A stretch of DNA of 64,000 nt from Thermoplasmata archaeon (GTDB taxonomy: Archaea > Thermoplasmatota > Thermoplasmata > Lutacidiplasmatales > UBA184). The notes beneath the pieces were generated by a model. It made no database searches. It saw only the letters and a list, made by a program, of their open reading frames with translations, and was not told where the DNA came from. A program made the translations under genes and the position numbers. Below, in pieces: positions 25,901 through 34,872 of this stretch (position 1 is the first letter of the stretch; each line of letters opens with the position of its first letter). Location of the stretch: assembly GCA_035532555.1 (NCBI GenBank), contig DATKQS010000024.1:98262-162261 (forward strand), in the 5' to 3' direction.

Positions 25901-26715
25901 CCGCGCGCCGGGTGGCGCTTCTCCCTCGGCAGTGGGCCCGGGCCGATCGCCGCGCGCGGCACGCGCGAGGCCGCGGCGCGATCGAGAAACCAGAGGATCG
26001 GTCCCGCCGAGCGCACCAGGCTGGCCGGCAGCTTCGAGTTGCCGCGGGGCCCGGCTCGTAGGACCCTCGCTACGGTAGCGGCCTTCTCCGAGCCTTCGAC
26101 CAAGAACAGAACTTCTCGGGAGGATGCGAGCGCCGGCAGGCTGAGGCTCAGCCGCGGGACCCAGGGGGGGTGGCCCGCGCGCGGTACGGAGACGACCATG
26201 CACGTTCGCTCTCGGAGGGCCGGCGCTCCGGGAAAGAGCGAGGCGGTGTGACCGTCCGGCCCGAGCCCTAGGAGCACGGTATCGAAGCGCGGGGGTGCCC
26301 CCGTGGGCGGCGCGGGTCCGATGAGACGCGCGTAGTCCTCGGCCGCCTTGGACGCGGGCCGAAGCTCTCCTCGAAGGCGGTGGACCTGTCGGCGGGGGAT
26401 CGGTACATGGGCGAGCAGCGCCTCCCGCGCCATGGCGTAGTTGCTCTCGGGGCCCCGAGGACCCACGCACCGCTCGTCGCCAAAGAAGATCTCCGTTTCT
26501 TCCCACGGGAAGCGCGAGCGCCACCGACGTGCGAGGAGCCGGTAGAGTGCCTCGGGCGTGCGGCCCCCCGCGAGCACCCAGGAGAACCGACCGCGCGCTC
26601 GCACGGCCGCTCGCGCCTGCGCGGCGAGGTGGCGTGCCGCCGCTTCAGCTTCGCGGGTCGGATCGGGAAAGACCCGGATCTCCCGTTCTAACCGGGGTCC
26701 CACCGGTGCCCCCAC
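25897..26715 (-). CDS. pgl: 6-phosphogluconolactonase
   Basis: A protein of up to 272 residues of the DevB/Pgl family (glucosamine-6-phosphate isomerase fold). Motifs: LAGGRTPEALYRLL, FFGDERCVGP with SNYAMAREALL, and LLGLGPDGHTASLFPG. It hydrolyses 6-phosphogluconolactone, step two of the oxidative pentose phosphate pathway. It is the last gene of the operon and starts within the zwf 3' end (28-base overlap with GTG at 26715; another GTG at 26703). The C-terminal about 25 residues are basic and unconserved. Confidence 0.92.
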   Translation of the reverse strand: MGAPVGPRLEREIRVFPDPTREAEAAARHLAAQARAAVRARGRFSWVLAGGRTPEALYRLLARRWRSRFPWEETEIFFGDERCVGPRGPESNYAMAREALLAHVPIPRRQVHRLRGELRPASKAAEDYARLIGPAPPTGAPPRFDTVLLGLGPDGHTASLFPGAPALRERTCMVVSVPRAGHPPWVPRLSLSLPALASSREVLFLVEGSEKAATVARVLRAGPRGNSKLPASLVRSAGPILWFLDRAAASRVPRAAIGPGPLPREKRHPARG

Positions 26716-28145
26716 TCCTCGACGAGCCTCTGCGTCTCGACCGGGCCGTCGGAGCCCGCCGGATAGAACACGATCGCCGGAGGGTGCTCCAGGATCGGCG
26801 CGTAGAGACGCCAGGACTCCTCGATCTCGTCGTCCCGGACGAAGAGGCTCGCGTCTCCTCCCATCACGTCCACGAGGAGCGTCTCGTAACCGTCGGGGAG
26901 CTCGCCGAAGACGTCGGCGTAGTGGAACTTCATCCGGTGCGTCTGCACCCGCATCTCGCGGCCGGGGATCTTGATCTCGAAGGCGAGCTCGAACCCTTCC
27001 TGAGGCTGCAAGAGGATGGTGATTCGATCCGGGTTGACCGCGTACTCCTGCTCCGTCTGAAAGAACGAGACCGGCGGGGCCTTGAACGTTACCACGACCC
27101 GGCTCGATTTGGCCCGGAGGCGCTTTCCGGTCCGCAGGAAGAACGGCACGTTCTGCCAGCGCCAGTTGGCGACCTTCAGCCGAAGCGCGATGTACGTTTC
27201 CGTGTCCGAGTCCGGTGGGACGCCCGGCTCTTGCCGGTACCCGGGCAACGGTTGACCGTTGAGGTTTCCCGGCCCGTACTGCCCGCGCACGACGTCGCCC
27301 GGCGCGATCCGTACGGCGCTGTGCAGGACCTTGACCTTCTCGCTGCGGATCGCGTCCTCATCCTTCGTGGCGGGCGGCTCCATCGCGACGAGCGTGAGGA
27401 GCTGGGTGACGTGGTTCTGCACCATGTCCCGCAGCGCGCCGGAACTCTCGTAATAGCCGGCTCGACCTTCCACGCCGAGGCTCTCGGCCACGGTGATCTC
27501 TACGTGGTCGATGCGGTCGCGGTTCCACAGCGATTCGAAGAACACGTTGGCGAAGCGGAAGACCAACAGGTTCTGGACCGTCTCCTTGCCGAGGTAGTGA
27601 TCGATCCGGTAGATCTGCTTCTCCTCGAAGTAGCGGTGCGCGAGCGCGTTGAGCGCCACGGCCGATGCGAGGTCGCGGCCGAACGGCTTCTCGATGACGA
27701 CCCGGGTCCATCCGGGGCTCCTGCTCAAGCCCGCCTCGCCCAGCCCTTGAAGCGTCGGACCGAACGCTTCGAGGGGGAGTGCAAGGTAGAAGATCCGGTT
27801 CCCCGGGAGCCCGTGCTCCTTCTCGACCTGTTCGATGCGGCCCCGAAGTGTTTGGTATCCGGTACCGGATTGGTTGTCGAGGGGTTGGTAGTAGAGGGTG
27901 CGCTCGCAGAACACCCGCACGTCGGCTTCCGCACCGGCCTTCTCCTCCAGCAGAGAGGCGGCGGCCTGCTTCCGGAACGCCGCGTCGTCCAGCGGATGGC
28001 GGGCGACTCCGAGGATGACGGTCTCTCCCGGGAGCTTGCCCTGCGCGGCGAGGTGGTACAGCACCGGGAGCATCTTTCGTTGCATGAGGTCGCCCGTGGC
28101 CCCGAAAACCACGAAGATGTGCGGCTCGCCGGCGGGGGAGTCCAT
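26688..28145 (-). CDS. zwf: Glucose-6-phosphate 1-dehydrogenase (bacterial type)
   Basis: A 485-residue enzyme of the classical bacterial/eukaryotic family, not the unrelated haloarchaeal glucose-6-phosphate dehydrogenase. The coenzyme motif is GATGDL (15-20), then EKPFGRD (152-158) and the signature RIDHYLGKE with His183 and Lys187. The C-terminal beta-sheet domain is complete. It oxidises glucose 6-phosphate to the lactone and reduces NAD(P). It starts two bases after the gnd stop within the operon. Its presence in an archaeal genome suggests transfer from bacteria. Confidence 0.95.
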   Translation of the reverse strand: MDSPAGEPHIFVVFGATGDLMQRKMLPVLYHLAAQGKLPGETVILGVARHPLDDAAFRKQAAASLLEEKAGAEADVRVFCERTLYYQPLDNQSGTGYQTLRGRIEQVEKEHGLPGNRIFYLALPLEAFGPTLQGLGEAGLSRSPGWTRVVIEKPFGRDLASAVALNALAHRYFEEKQIYRIDHYLGKETVQNLLVFRFANVFFESLWNRDRIDHVEITVAESLGVEGRAGYYESSGALRDMVQNHVTQLLTLVAMEPPATKDEDAIRSEKVKVLHSAVRIAPGDVVRGQYGPGNLNGQPLPGYRQEPGVPPDSDTETYIALRLKVANWRWQNVPFFLRTGKRLRAKSSRVVVTFKAPPVSFFQTEQEYAVNPDRITILLQPQEGFELAFEIKIPGREMRVQTHRMKFHYADVFGELPDGYETLLVDVMGGDASLFVRDDEIEESWRLYAPILEHPPAIVFYPAGSDGPVETQRLVEEWGHRWDPG

Positions 28146-28147
28146 GG

Positions 28148-29056
28148 TCAGGCGTCCTTCTTCACTTCGTGGCCGCCGAACTTGTTGCGCATCATCGCCA
28201 ATAGGCGTTCCGCGAACGGATCGGACTCGCGCGAGCGCAGTCGCTGCTGGAGGGCGAGCGTGATGACCGGCGCGGGAATGTTGAGGTCCATCGCCTCGGT
28301 CACGGTCCAGCGGCCCTCGCCCGAATCGACGACCCAGGGCTGGATGCCCTGGAGCGTCGGGTTCTCCGCGAGCGCCGACTCGGTGAGCTCGAGCAGCCAG
28401 GAACGGATCACGCTCCCGTAGCGCCAGACCTCCGAGATCTGGTGCAGATCGAGCGCGAAGTCCGTTTTCGCCTGGAGGACCGCGAATCCTTCCGCGTAGG
28501 CCTGCATCATGCCGTACTCGATCCCGTTGTGGACCATCTTCACGAAATGACCGGAGCCGATCTTTCCCATGCGACCCCATCCCTTCGTCGGGCCCGGGGC
28601 GAGCGTCTCGAGGATCGGCCGTATCTGTTCGACGTCGGTGGGGTCGCCGCCGACCATCATCGAGTAGCCCTCCGTGAGCCCCCAGATCCCACCGCTCGTA
28701 CCGACGTCCACGAATCGGAACCCCCAGCTCTTCACCAGCTCCGAGCGGCGCAGCGTGTCCCGGTAGTACGAGTTCCCTCCATCGACGATGAGGTCGCCCG
28801 GCGCGAGCAGCGGATGGAGCTGTTCCAACTCCTGATCGACGGGAGCCCCGGACGGGATCATCAGCCACACGATCCTCGGGGTGGGAAGCTGTCGGACGAG
28901 GTCGGCGAGCGAACTCGACCCGGTCACCCCTTGCGCCACCGCGCCATCGACGACCGATTTCGTGCGCGCATACCCGACCACGGTGTGGCCTCCGCGCACG
29001 AGTCGCACGGCCATGTTGGCGCCCATCTTTCCGAGTCCGATCATTCCGAGTTTCAT
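28148..29056 (-). CDS. gnd: 6-phosphogluconate dehydrogenase (short, decarboxylating type)
   Basis: A 302-residue protein, the short form of the family (about 300 rather than 470 residues). The Rossmann motif is GLGKMGANMA, followed by VDGGNSYYRDT, the substrate motif DVGTSGGIWGLTEGYSMM and GHFVKMVHNGIEYGMMQAYAEG with the catalytic Lys. It converts 6-phosphogluconate to ribulose 5-phosphate and CO2. Six extra residues at a possible upstream start carry no conservation, so the ATG at 29056 was taken. Confidence 0.94.
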   Translation of the reverse strand: MKLGMIGLGKMGANMAVRLVRGGHTVVGYARTKSVVDGAVAQGVTGSSSLADLVRQLPTPRIVWLMIPSGAPVDQELEQLHPLLAPGDLIVDGGNSYYRDTLRRSELVKSWGFRFVDVGTSGGIWGLTEGYSMMVGGDPTDVEQIRPILETLAPGPTKGWGRMGKIGSGHFVKMVHNGIEYGMMQAYAEGFAVLQAKTDFALDLHQISEVWRYGSVIRSWLLELTESALAENPTLQGIQPWVVDSGEGRWTVTEAMDLNIPAPVITLALQQRLRSRESDPFAERLLAMMRNKFGGHEVKKDA

Positions 29057-29070
29057 CGATCTGCTCCTTC

Positions 29071-29685
29071 TCACCCCGCGACGATGCCGGCGGAGGCGAG
29101 CTCCTCACGGATCCGGTCGGGGTCTCGCACCCAGAGGGTGCGCAGGCCGAGCCGGGCGGCCGACTCGACGTTCTCACGTCGGTCGTCCAGAAAGAGCGCC
29201 TCGTCGAGGTCGCGCTGAGTGATCTCCAGTGCATATCGGTAAGCTTCGGGATCCGGCTTGCGTCGGCCCGTGTAGCACGAGCTGAGGAAGAGGTGGAAGA
29301 TCTCGGGCAGATGGAAGGTCCGAATGCGATATTCGTTCAGGTCCCGCGACTCGTTGTTCAGCGCCGCCATCACGAACCTTCCCGCGGTACGGAGCTCGCG
29401 GGCGAAAGCGAGCGCCACCGGGTGCGGGGTCGATCGAGCGTGCATGAACCGACGGAACTCCTCGCGACCGAACGTCCGCGGTAGGTAGAACACCGTCGCC
29501 GAGAGGTAGGCCTCGAGGTCCGTCCGGCCCGTCTCGAAGTCCGTCTCCACCTGCCCGTGCCGTCGTTCGAACTCGGCGGGGTCAAGATCGAACCTCTCCA
29601 CGGCCGCCTGGCGCGCCGCGTGGTCCCAGCCGTTCGAGAGCAGCACGCCGCCGACGTCCCACAGGAGGAGGGACACATCAGCCAT
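29071..29685 (-). CDS. HAD-superfamily hydrolase in the pentose phosphate operon
   Basis: A 204-residue HAD protein. Motif I is LLWDVGGVLLSN: the nucleophile Asp is present and the second position is Gly-Gly-Val as in the YihX/epoxide-hydrolase-N branch (subfamily IA, variant 3). Motif II is AALNNES, motif III Lys is in GRRKPDPEAY, and motif IV is FLDDRRENVESA. It may dephosphorylate a sugar phosphate of the pathway, for example as metabolite repair; this is inferred from the operon. It overlaps the upstream gene's stop by eight bases. Confidence 0.8.
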   Translation of the reverse strand: MADVSLLLWDVGGVLLSNGWDHAARQAAVERFDLDPAEFERRHGQVETDFETGRTDLEAYLSATVFYLPRTFGREEFRRFMHARSTPHPVALAFARELRTAGRFVMAALNNESRDLNEYRIRTFHLPEIFHLFLSSCYTGRRKPDPEAYRYALEITQRDLDEALFLDDRRENVESAARLGLRTLWVRDPDRIREELASAGIVAG

Positions 29686-32434
29686 CGAGCGCCTCTCGCA
29701 CGCGTCCGAGGCCCCCCGCAACGTCGGTTCCGAGATCGACGCGCAGGACCCGGCGCCCCTTGTGGCGCAGCGCCTGGTAGTCTCCCAGCGACTGCGCACG
29801 GATCAGTTGCCCGAACGTGTAGCCCGCTCCGGGAACCTCGAGATCCTGGCGCGGGGTATCGACCAGCTGGAGGAAAAGACCGGTATTCGGGCCTCCCTTG
29901 TGCAGCTGGCCGGTGGAGTGCAGGAAGCGCGGCCCGTACCCGAGCGTGGTCGCGACATGCATCCGTTCGAGCGTTCGCCGGCGGATCGCCTCGAGCGCGC
30001 TCCAGGTCTCCGCGCTCGGAGCCAGGTACGCCTGGATGCCCGCGTAGTCTCCCGGTCGGCAGGTGGCGAGCCAGGCCCTCACGGCGTTCGAGAGGGCGGC
30101 GGGGTCGCCTCCCGCAACCGTCTCCACCTCCGGGGTCGGCGCCCCGGGCGCGGCGGGAGCCATCGCCCGTCGCGCGAGCTCCTTCGCGAGCTCCACGTCC
30201 GGTTGGTCGAACGGGTCGATCCCGAGGATCATCCCCGAGCTCGCCACCGCGAGCTCCCAGCGGAAGAACTCCTGCCCCAGGTCGACGAGCTCGCGGGCGC
30301 GCAACCGTACGACCGGGTGCCCCGCGGCCTCCAGTCGGGCGGTGTGCGATGCGAGCGCGGCATTCACCCCATCTCCTTCTTCGATCTCAACGAACAAGCG
30401 ATCGGGCCCGTACACCTCCGGCGCGAGCATCGGTTCATCTACGATCGGAACGATCCCCTTGCCGGTCTTCCCCGTGCTCTCGGCGACGAGCTGTTCGATC
30501 CAGTCCGGGAACGGGGCGAAGCTCGGCGAGGCATAGAAGGTGAGCTTGTCGCGGCCGTGCGTCGCGAGCTCTCCGAGCGTCGCCCCCAATCTCAGAGCAG
30601 GATTCTCGGGAACGGGTATGGAGGGAGCACAGGCCGCACCCATCGTCCGGGCGCGATCGAGGAGCGTCAGGACGTCCACGCCGCAGAGCGCAGCGGGGAC
30701 GAGCCCGAACATCGTGAGCGCGGAGTACCTTCCTCCCACGGTGGGGAGCGCGCGGAACGTGGCCCGGAACTTCAGATCCTGTGCGAGTTTCTCGAGCGGC
30801 GTGCCGGGATCGGTGACCGCGATGAATCGCCGCTCGGGCGCCTCGCCGGCCGCCCGCAGCACTTCCCAGAAGTACCGATGGAAGGAGAGCGGCTCGGTCG
30901 TCGTCCCCGATTTGCTCGAGACGACGAACAGGGTGTGTCGAGGATCAATGCGACTCTGCACCTCGCGGATCGCGTCGGGATGCGTGCTGTCCAGCACGAG
31001 AAGCTCCGGATAGCCCTCGCGGGGGCCGAAGATCCTTCGGAACACGTTCGGCGCGAGGGAGGAGCCGCCCATCCCGAGGACGACGACGTGGCGGGTCCCG
31101 TCCGCTCGGACCTCCTCCGCGAACTTGAGGAGCGCGGGCAGCGCGTCTCGCATCGTCTCGGGCAGTCGAAGCCAGCCGAGTCGGTCGGCCACGTCCGGAG
31201 CGGCGGCGGCCGGCCAGAGCGTGGGATCGCCTCGCCACAGTCGATCACCGACGTGCGCGTCCTGCCAGGACTGGATCCGAAGCTCCACGCTCTTCGCGGC
31301 GGGCCCGAGGTTCCACACCTGCGGATCGATCGCGCCGGCGAGGATCGCTTTCTTGCGGGTGTCGAGAGAGGCGAGGAGTTGCGCATACGAAGCCGCGAAC
31401 GCCGCGACGCCCTCGACCTGAAGGGCCTCGGTGATCCGGACGAGGTCGATCCCAACCTCCTTCGCCCGCTTCAACAGGTCTCGGGCCTCGGGCACTCCCT
31501 CGGTGACTGTGTTGCCCCGGACGACCCCGTGGTCCTCGAACGCGGCCAGAGTGGCCGGCGGGATCGTATCCACGGTTTCGGGCCCGACGAGCTCCTCGAC
31601 GTACAACGTATCGCGCAGGCTCGGGTCCTTCGTGCTGGTGCTGGCCCACAGGAGTCGTTGAGGTCGGGCGCCCTGCTTCGCCCACGCGGGGAACGCCGCG
31701 CCTTCGAACAGTTCTTGGAACCGGGCGTAGATCACGCGGCTGTTGGCGATAGCGATCTTTCCCTTGAGGGCGTTCGCCCGCGGGTCCGTCGAGGCGTCGA
31801 GGAGCTTGTCCACGGCCGTGTCGATGCGGCTGACGAAGATCGACGCGACCGATGCGAGTTGGGACGGCGCGGAGGAGCGGGCGAGCGCCGCGAGGTACGC
31901 CTGGGCGACCGCCTCGTAGTGCGCGAGGGAGAACATCAGCGTGATGTTGACGTTGATGTTCTCCGAGAGCAACTGCTGGATCGCCGGGATCCCCTCGGGC
32001 GTCGCGGGGACCTTGATAAGGAGATTCGGCCGGTGGACCGACGCCCAGAGGCGGCGCGCTTCCGCGATGGTACCCGGGGTGTTGTGCGCCAGTCCGGGCG
32101 CGACCTCGAGGCTGACGAACCCGTCGGCTCCCTTCGTCCGATCGTACACCGGGCGCAGGATGTCGGCCGCCAGGGTGACGTCCTCGATCGCGAGGCGCTC
32201 GTACAGCTCGGCGGCGGAGAGGTGAGGCTCGCGGGCCAGGAGCACCCTCAGCGCGGCGTCGTAGTCGGTACTGCCGGCGATCGCCTTTTCGAAGATCGTA
32301 GGATTGATCGTGACGCCCGTGATGCCGTCCGTGTTCACCATCCGCGCGAGATCGCCGTGGGTGAGCAAGCTCCGTCGGATGTAATCGAGCCAGGGTGATT
32401 GGCCTTGGGCGAGGAGGGCGGCCAGGGGCTTCAC
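29678..32434 (-). CDS. Bifunctional transaldolase/glucose-6-phosphate isomerase fusion
   Basis: A 918-residue two-enzyme protein. Residues about 1-360 are a transaldolase: NTDGITGVTINPTIF, the Schiff-base lysine in LLIKVPAT (Lys141), NVNITLMFS and LWASTSTKD. Residues about 370-918 are a phosphoglucose isomerase: GMGGSSLAPNVFRR, SSKSGTTTEP, TVGGRYSALTMFG and HKGGPNTG. It links the non-oxidative pentose phosphate pathway with glucose 6-phosphate recycling. Such fusions are known in bacteria. The start is GTG at 32434, or TTG at 32440 overlapping the tkt stop. Confidence 0.94.
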   Translation of the reverse strand: MKPLAALLAQGQSPWLDYIRRSLLTHGDLARMVNTDGITGVTINPTIFEKAIAGSTDYDAALRVLLAREPHLSAAELYERLAIEDVTLAADILRPVYDRTKGADGFVSLEVAPGLAHNTPGTIAEARRLWASVHRPNLLIKVPATPEGIPAIQQLLSENINVNITLMFSLAHYEAVAQAYLAALARSSAPSQLASVASIFVSRIDTAVDKLLDASTDPRANALKGKIAIANSRVIYARFQELFEGAAFPAWAKQGARPQRLLWASTSTKDPSLRDTLYVEELVGPETVDTIPPATLAAFEDHGVVRGNTVTEGVPEARDLLKRAKEVGIDLVRITEALQVEGVAAFAASYAQLLASLDTRKKAILAGAIDPQVWNLGPAAKSVELRIQSWQDAHVGDRLWRGDPTLWPAAAAPDVADRLGWLRLPETMRDALPALLKFAEEVRADGTRHVVVLGMGGSSLAPNVFRRIFGPREGYPELLVLDSTHPDAIREVQSRIDPRHTLFVVSSKSGTTTEPLSFHRYFWEVLRAAGEAPERRFIAVTDPGTPLEKLAQDLKFRATFRALPTVGGRYSALTMFGLVPAALCGVDVLTLLDRARTMGAACAPSIPVPENPALRLGATLGELATHGRDKLTFYASPSFAPFPDWIEQLVAESTGKTGKGIVPIVDEPMLAPEVYGPDRLFVEIEEGDGVNAALASHTARLEAAGHPVVRLRARELVDLGQEFFRWELAVASSGMILGIDPFDQPDVELAKELARRAMAPAAPGAPTPEVETVAGGDPAALSNAVRAWLATCRPGDYAGIQAYLAPSAETWSALEAIRRRTLERMHVATTLGYGPRFLHSTGQLHKGGPNTGLFLQLVDTPRQDLEVPGAGYTFGQLIRAQSLGDYQALRHKGRRVLRVDLGTDVAGGLGRVREALDG

Positions 32435-32436
32435 GG

Positions 32437-34446
32437 TCAAGCCCCCTTCGAGGACGCGGCGAGCAGGCGCGTGGCGACCTCGACCACGTGCTCGACCGTG
32501 AGGCCTAGTTCCTTCTGCAGGATGGGGCCGGGCGCGGACGCGCCGAACCGATCCACCCCGATCGATGCTCCATGCTCCCCGACGTATCGAGTCCAGCCGA
32601 GGGTCACTCCGGCTTCGATCGAGATCTTGGGAACTCCGGGAGGAAGGACCGACTCGCGGTAGGAGCGGGGCTGTTCGTCGTAGAGGCGCCACGACGGCAG
32701 GGAGACCACACGAACCGGCACCCCAGTGCCGGCGATCCGCTGTTGAACGGCCAGCGCGAGTGACACCTCCGACCCGGTCGCGATGAGCACGAGCCTCGGA
32801 GGAGCGGACGCCGCCTCCGAGAGAATGTACCCGCCGCGGGGCACGCCCTCCGCGATGGGATACTTACCGGCATCGAGGATCGGGAGTTTCTGGCGGCTGA
32901 ACACAAGGGCCGTAGGACCCGGCCGCTCGATAGCGACTCGCCACGCAGCGATCGTCTCGTTGGCATCGGCCGGACGGATGACGTTGAGGCCGGGGATCGC
33001 GCGCAGGCTCAGCAGCTGCTCGACCGGCTGGTGAGTGGGGCCGTCCTCCCCCATTCCGATGCTGTCGTGCGTGAACACGAGGATCACGTGCGTCTGTTGG
33101 AGCGCCGCGAGCCGGATGGCGCCCCGCGCGTAGTCGGAGAAGATGAGGAACGTCCCGCCGTACGGGAGGAGCCCTCCGTGCAGCGCCATGCCGTTGAGCG
33201 CGCCGACCATCGCGTGCTCTCGAACCCCGAAGTGGAAGTTGCGTCCCTTCGCCTCCACGGAGGAGTAGTCCGGAGACCCCGGCAGGAGCGTCTTCGTCGA
33301 GGGGGAGAGATCGGCCGCTCCGCCGACGAGCGCCGGGAGAGTCGGCGCGAGGGCGTCCAGCGCCCTCTGGGAGGCGTCCCGCGTCGCCATGGGCCCGTCG
33401 GCGGGAGCGAAGGTCGAGAGGGTCGAGCTCCATCGGGGAGGAAGTGTCCCGGTGATCTGTCCATCGAACGCGGCGGCCTTCACGGGGTACGCGATCCGGA
33501 ACCTCTCCCGGAGGGTCTCCCACTCCTTCTGCCATGTCGCTCCACGGGCAACGGCCTCGCCGAAGTGCATGCGGGCCACAACCGGAACCAGGAAAGTAGG
33601 TTCGAGCGGCCAGTCCAGCTTCTCCTTCGTCGCCCGGAGGTTGACCGGCCCCAGTGCCTCTCCGTGCGCCTCGCGAGTGTCCTGAACCGGACTGCCGTAG
33701 CCGATGTGGGTGCGCACGCAGATGAGGGAGGGGTGCGCCGTTTCTGCCTGCGCGGCACGGATCGCGGCCTCGATCGCGGGGAGATCGTTCCCGTTGGGGA
33801 CCCTCTGGACGTGCCAGCCGTACGCGACGAACCGTGCGGCGACGTCCTCCGTGAACGCCCACTCCGTCGGCCCCTCGAGAGAGATGTGATTGTCGTCGTA
33901 GAGATAGATCAGTTTGCCGAGACCGAGCGTTCCGGCGAGCGAAGCGGCCTCGGAGGCGATCCCCTCCATCAGGTCTCCGTCGGAGACGATCGCGTAGGTG
34001 TAGTGGTCCACGAGCGGGAAGCCTTCCTCGTTGAAGGTGGCGGAGAGATGCCGCTCCGCGATTGCCATCCCCACGCCCATCGCGAATCCCTGTCCCAAGG
34101 GGCCGGTCGTGGCCTCCACGCCCGGAGTGAGTCCGTACTCGGGGTGCCCGGGGGTCCGGCTCCCCCACTGCCGGAACCGCTGGAGCTCCTCGATGGGCAG
34201 GTCGTACCCCGTCACGTGGAGGAGCGAGTACAGCAGAGCGGAACCGTGTCCTGCCGACAGCACGAAGCGGTCCCGGTTGCACCAGTGCGGGTCTCGAGGG
34301 TTGTGACGGAGGAACCGATCCCAGAGCACGTAGGCCATCGGCGCCGCGCCGAGCGGCAGGCCGGGATGGCCGGACTTCGCTTTCTCGATCGAGTCGACGG
34401 AGAGGAATCGGAGGGTGTTGATGCACGTCGAATCCATATCGGCCAT
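32437..34446 (-). CDS. tkt: Transketolase (single-chain, bacterial type)
   Basis: A 669-residue thiamine diphosphate enzyme containing all three domains in one chain, whereas many archaea split transketolase into two genes. Motifs: [43 protein letters not shown], the thiamine-binding SDGDLMEG...YDDNHIS, and in the pyrimidine-binding domain [11 protein letters not shown] and [15 protein letters not shown]. It moves two-carbon units between sugar phosphates. It is the first gene of the six-gene operon; a ctaaaagc stretch about 125 bases upstream may be the promoter. Confidence 0.95.
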   Translation of the reverse strand: MADMDSTCINTLRFLSVDSIEKAKSGHPGLPLGAAPMAYVLWDRFLRHNPRDPHWCNRDRFVLSAGHGSALLYSLLHVTGYDLPIEELQRFRQWGSRTPGHPEYGLTPGVEATTGPLGQGFAMGVGMAIAERHLSATFNEEGFPLVDHYTYAIVSDGDLMEGIASEAASLAGTLGLGKLIYLYDDNHISLEGPTEWAFTEDVAARFVAYGWHVQRVPNGNDLPAIEAAIRAAQAETAHPSLICVRTHIGYGSPVQDTREAHGEALGPVNLRATKEKLDWPLEPTFLVPVVARMHFGEAVARGATWQKEWETLRERFRIAYPVKAAAFDGQITGTLPPRWSSTLSTFAPADGPMATRDASQRALDALAPTLPALVGGAADLSPSTKTLLPGSPDYSSVEAKGRNFHFGVREHAMVGALNGMALHGGLLPYGGTFLIFSDYARGAIRLAALQQTHVILVFTHDSIGMGEDGPTHQPVEQLLSLRAIPGLNVIRPADANETIAAWRVAIERPGPTALVFSRQKLPILDAGKYPIAEGVPRGGYILSEAASAPPRLVLIATGSEVSLALAVQQRIAGTGVPVRVVSLPSWRLYDEQPRSYRESVLPPGVPKISIEAGVTLGWTRYVGEHGASIGVDRFGASAPGPILQKELGLTVEHVVEVATRLLAASSKGA

Positions 34447-34748
34447 GTGGTTCGCCTCGGATCGACGGGAGCGCTGGGGAGTCGTCTCGATGCGGTCGGG
34501 GAGCGTGCGCCCCGCTCCTCGGTCGATGGACGACTCGCCTTCGCAACCGTGTCCAGCGGGCCGCAAAGCTTGCTGGTCTAAAAGCGAACGGTGCGTCGGG
34601 ACGCTCCAGCCGCCGGGTTTCGTCCCCGGAGGGATCGCGGAACCAACCGAAACGAGCGGCGGCGCTACCGTGTCGGTCCCTTCGCTCTCCGCATCGCTCC
34701 GGGACGTTCTAGGCAACTGTCATGAATCCTCTCGGCCTTCCCGGGGGG
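34447..34748. other. 302-base divergent intergenic region
   Basis: This region separates the tkt operon (minus) from the Cys-rich peptide gene (plus). No convincing gene is seen. On the minus strand the stretch gcttttagacc around 34570-34580 is the most TATA-like sequence and would leave a leader of about 100 bases before tkt. On the plus strand no clear TATA box stands before 34749, but a run of six G directly precedes the ATG. Confidence 0.5.
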
Positions 34749-34850
34749 ATGTCCGCCGAGATTGCTTGTGCGTGCTGCTCGTGCTCGGATTGCTGCCGGT
34801 GCTGTGCCTGTTGCTCCGTGGAGCAGGCCTGCTGCCCAACCTGCCCTTGA
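34749..34850 (+). CDS. 33-residue Cys-rich peptide, metallothionein-like
   Basis: An ATG-initiated small gene encoding 33 residues of which 13 are cysteine. After a short MSAEIA start, the cysteines form four CxC motifs (CAC, CSC, CRC, CAC) and four adjacent CC pairs, then ACCPTC at the end. There are no aromatic residues. CxC-rich, aromatic-free peptides of this size are the hallmark of metallothioneins, which bind Cu(I) or Zn/Cd in thiolate clusters. It ends 22 bases before a methyltransferase gene and lies near a copper-ATPase operon. No family match is claimed; another frame over the same bases is Leu-rich, so expression must be shown. Confidence 0.5.
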   Translation: MSAEIACACCSCSDCCRCCACCSVEQACCPTCP

Positions 34851-34872
34851 AGGTCAGGATGCGACGGGCCCC

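Noticed and set aside
26529..28421. Plus-strand open frame of 630 codons
   Set aside because: Antisense to pgl, zwf and gnd; composition is that of a mirrored coding frame.
29762..32398. Plus-strand open frame of 878 codons
   Set aside because: It is antisense to the transaldolase-isomerase fusion, whose motifs are complete; long antisense frames are expected in GC-rich DNA.
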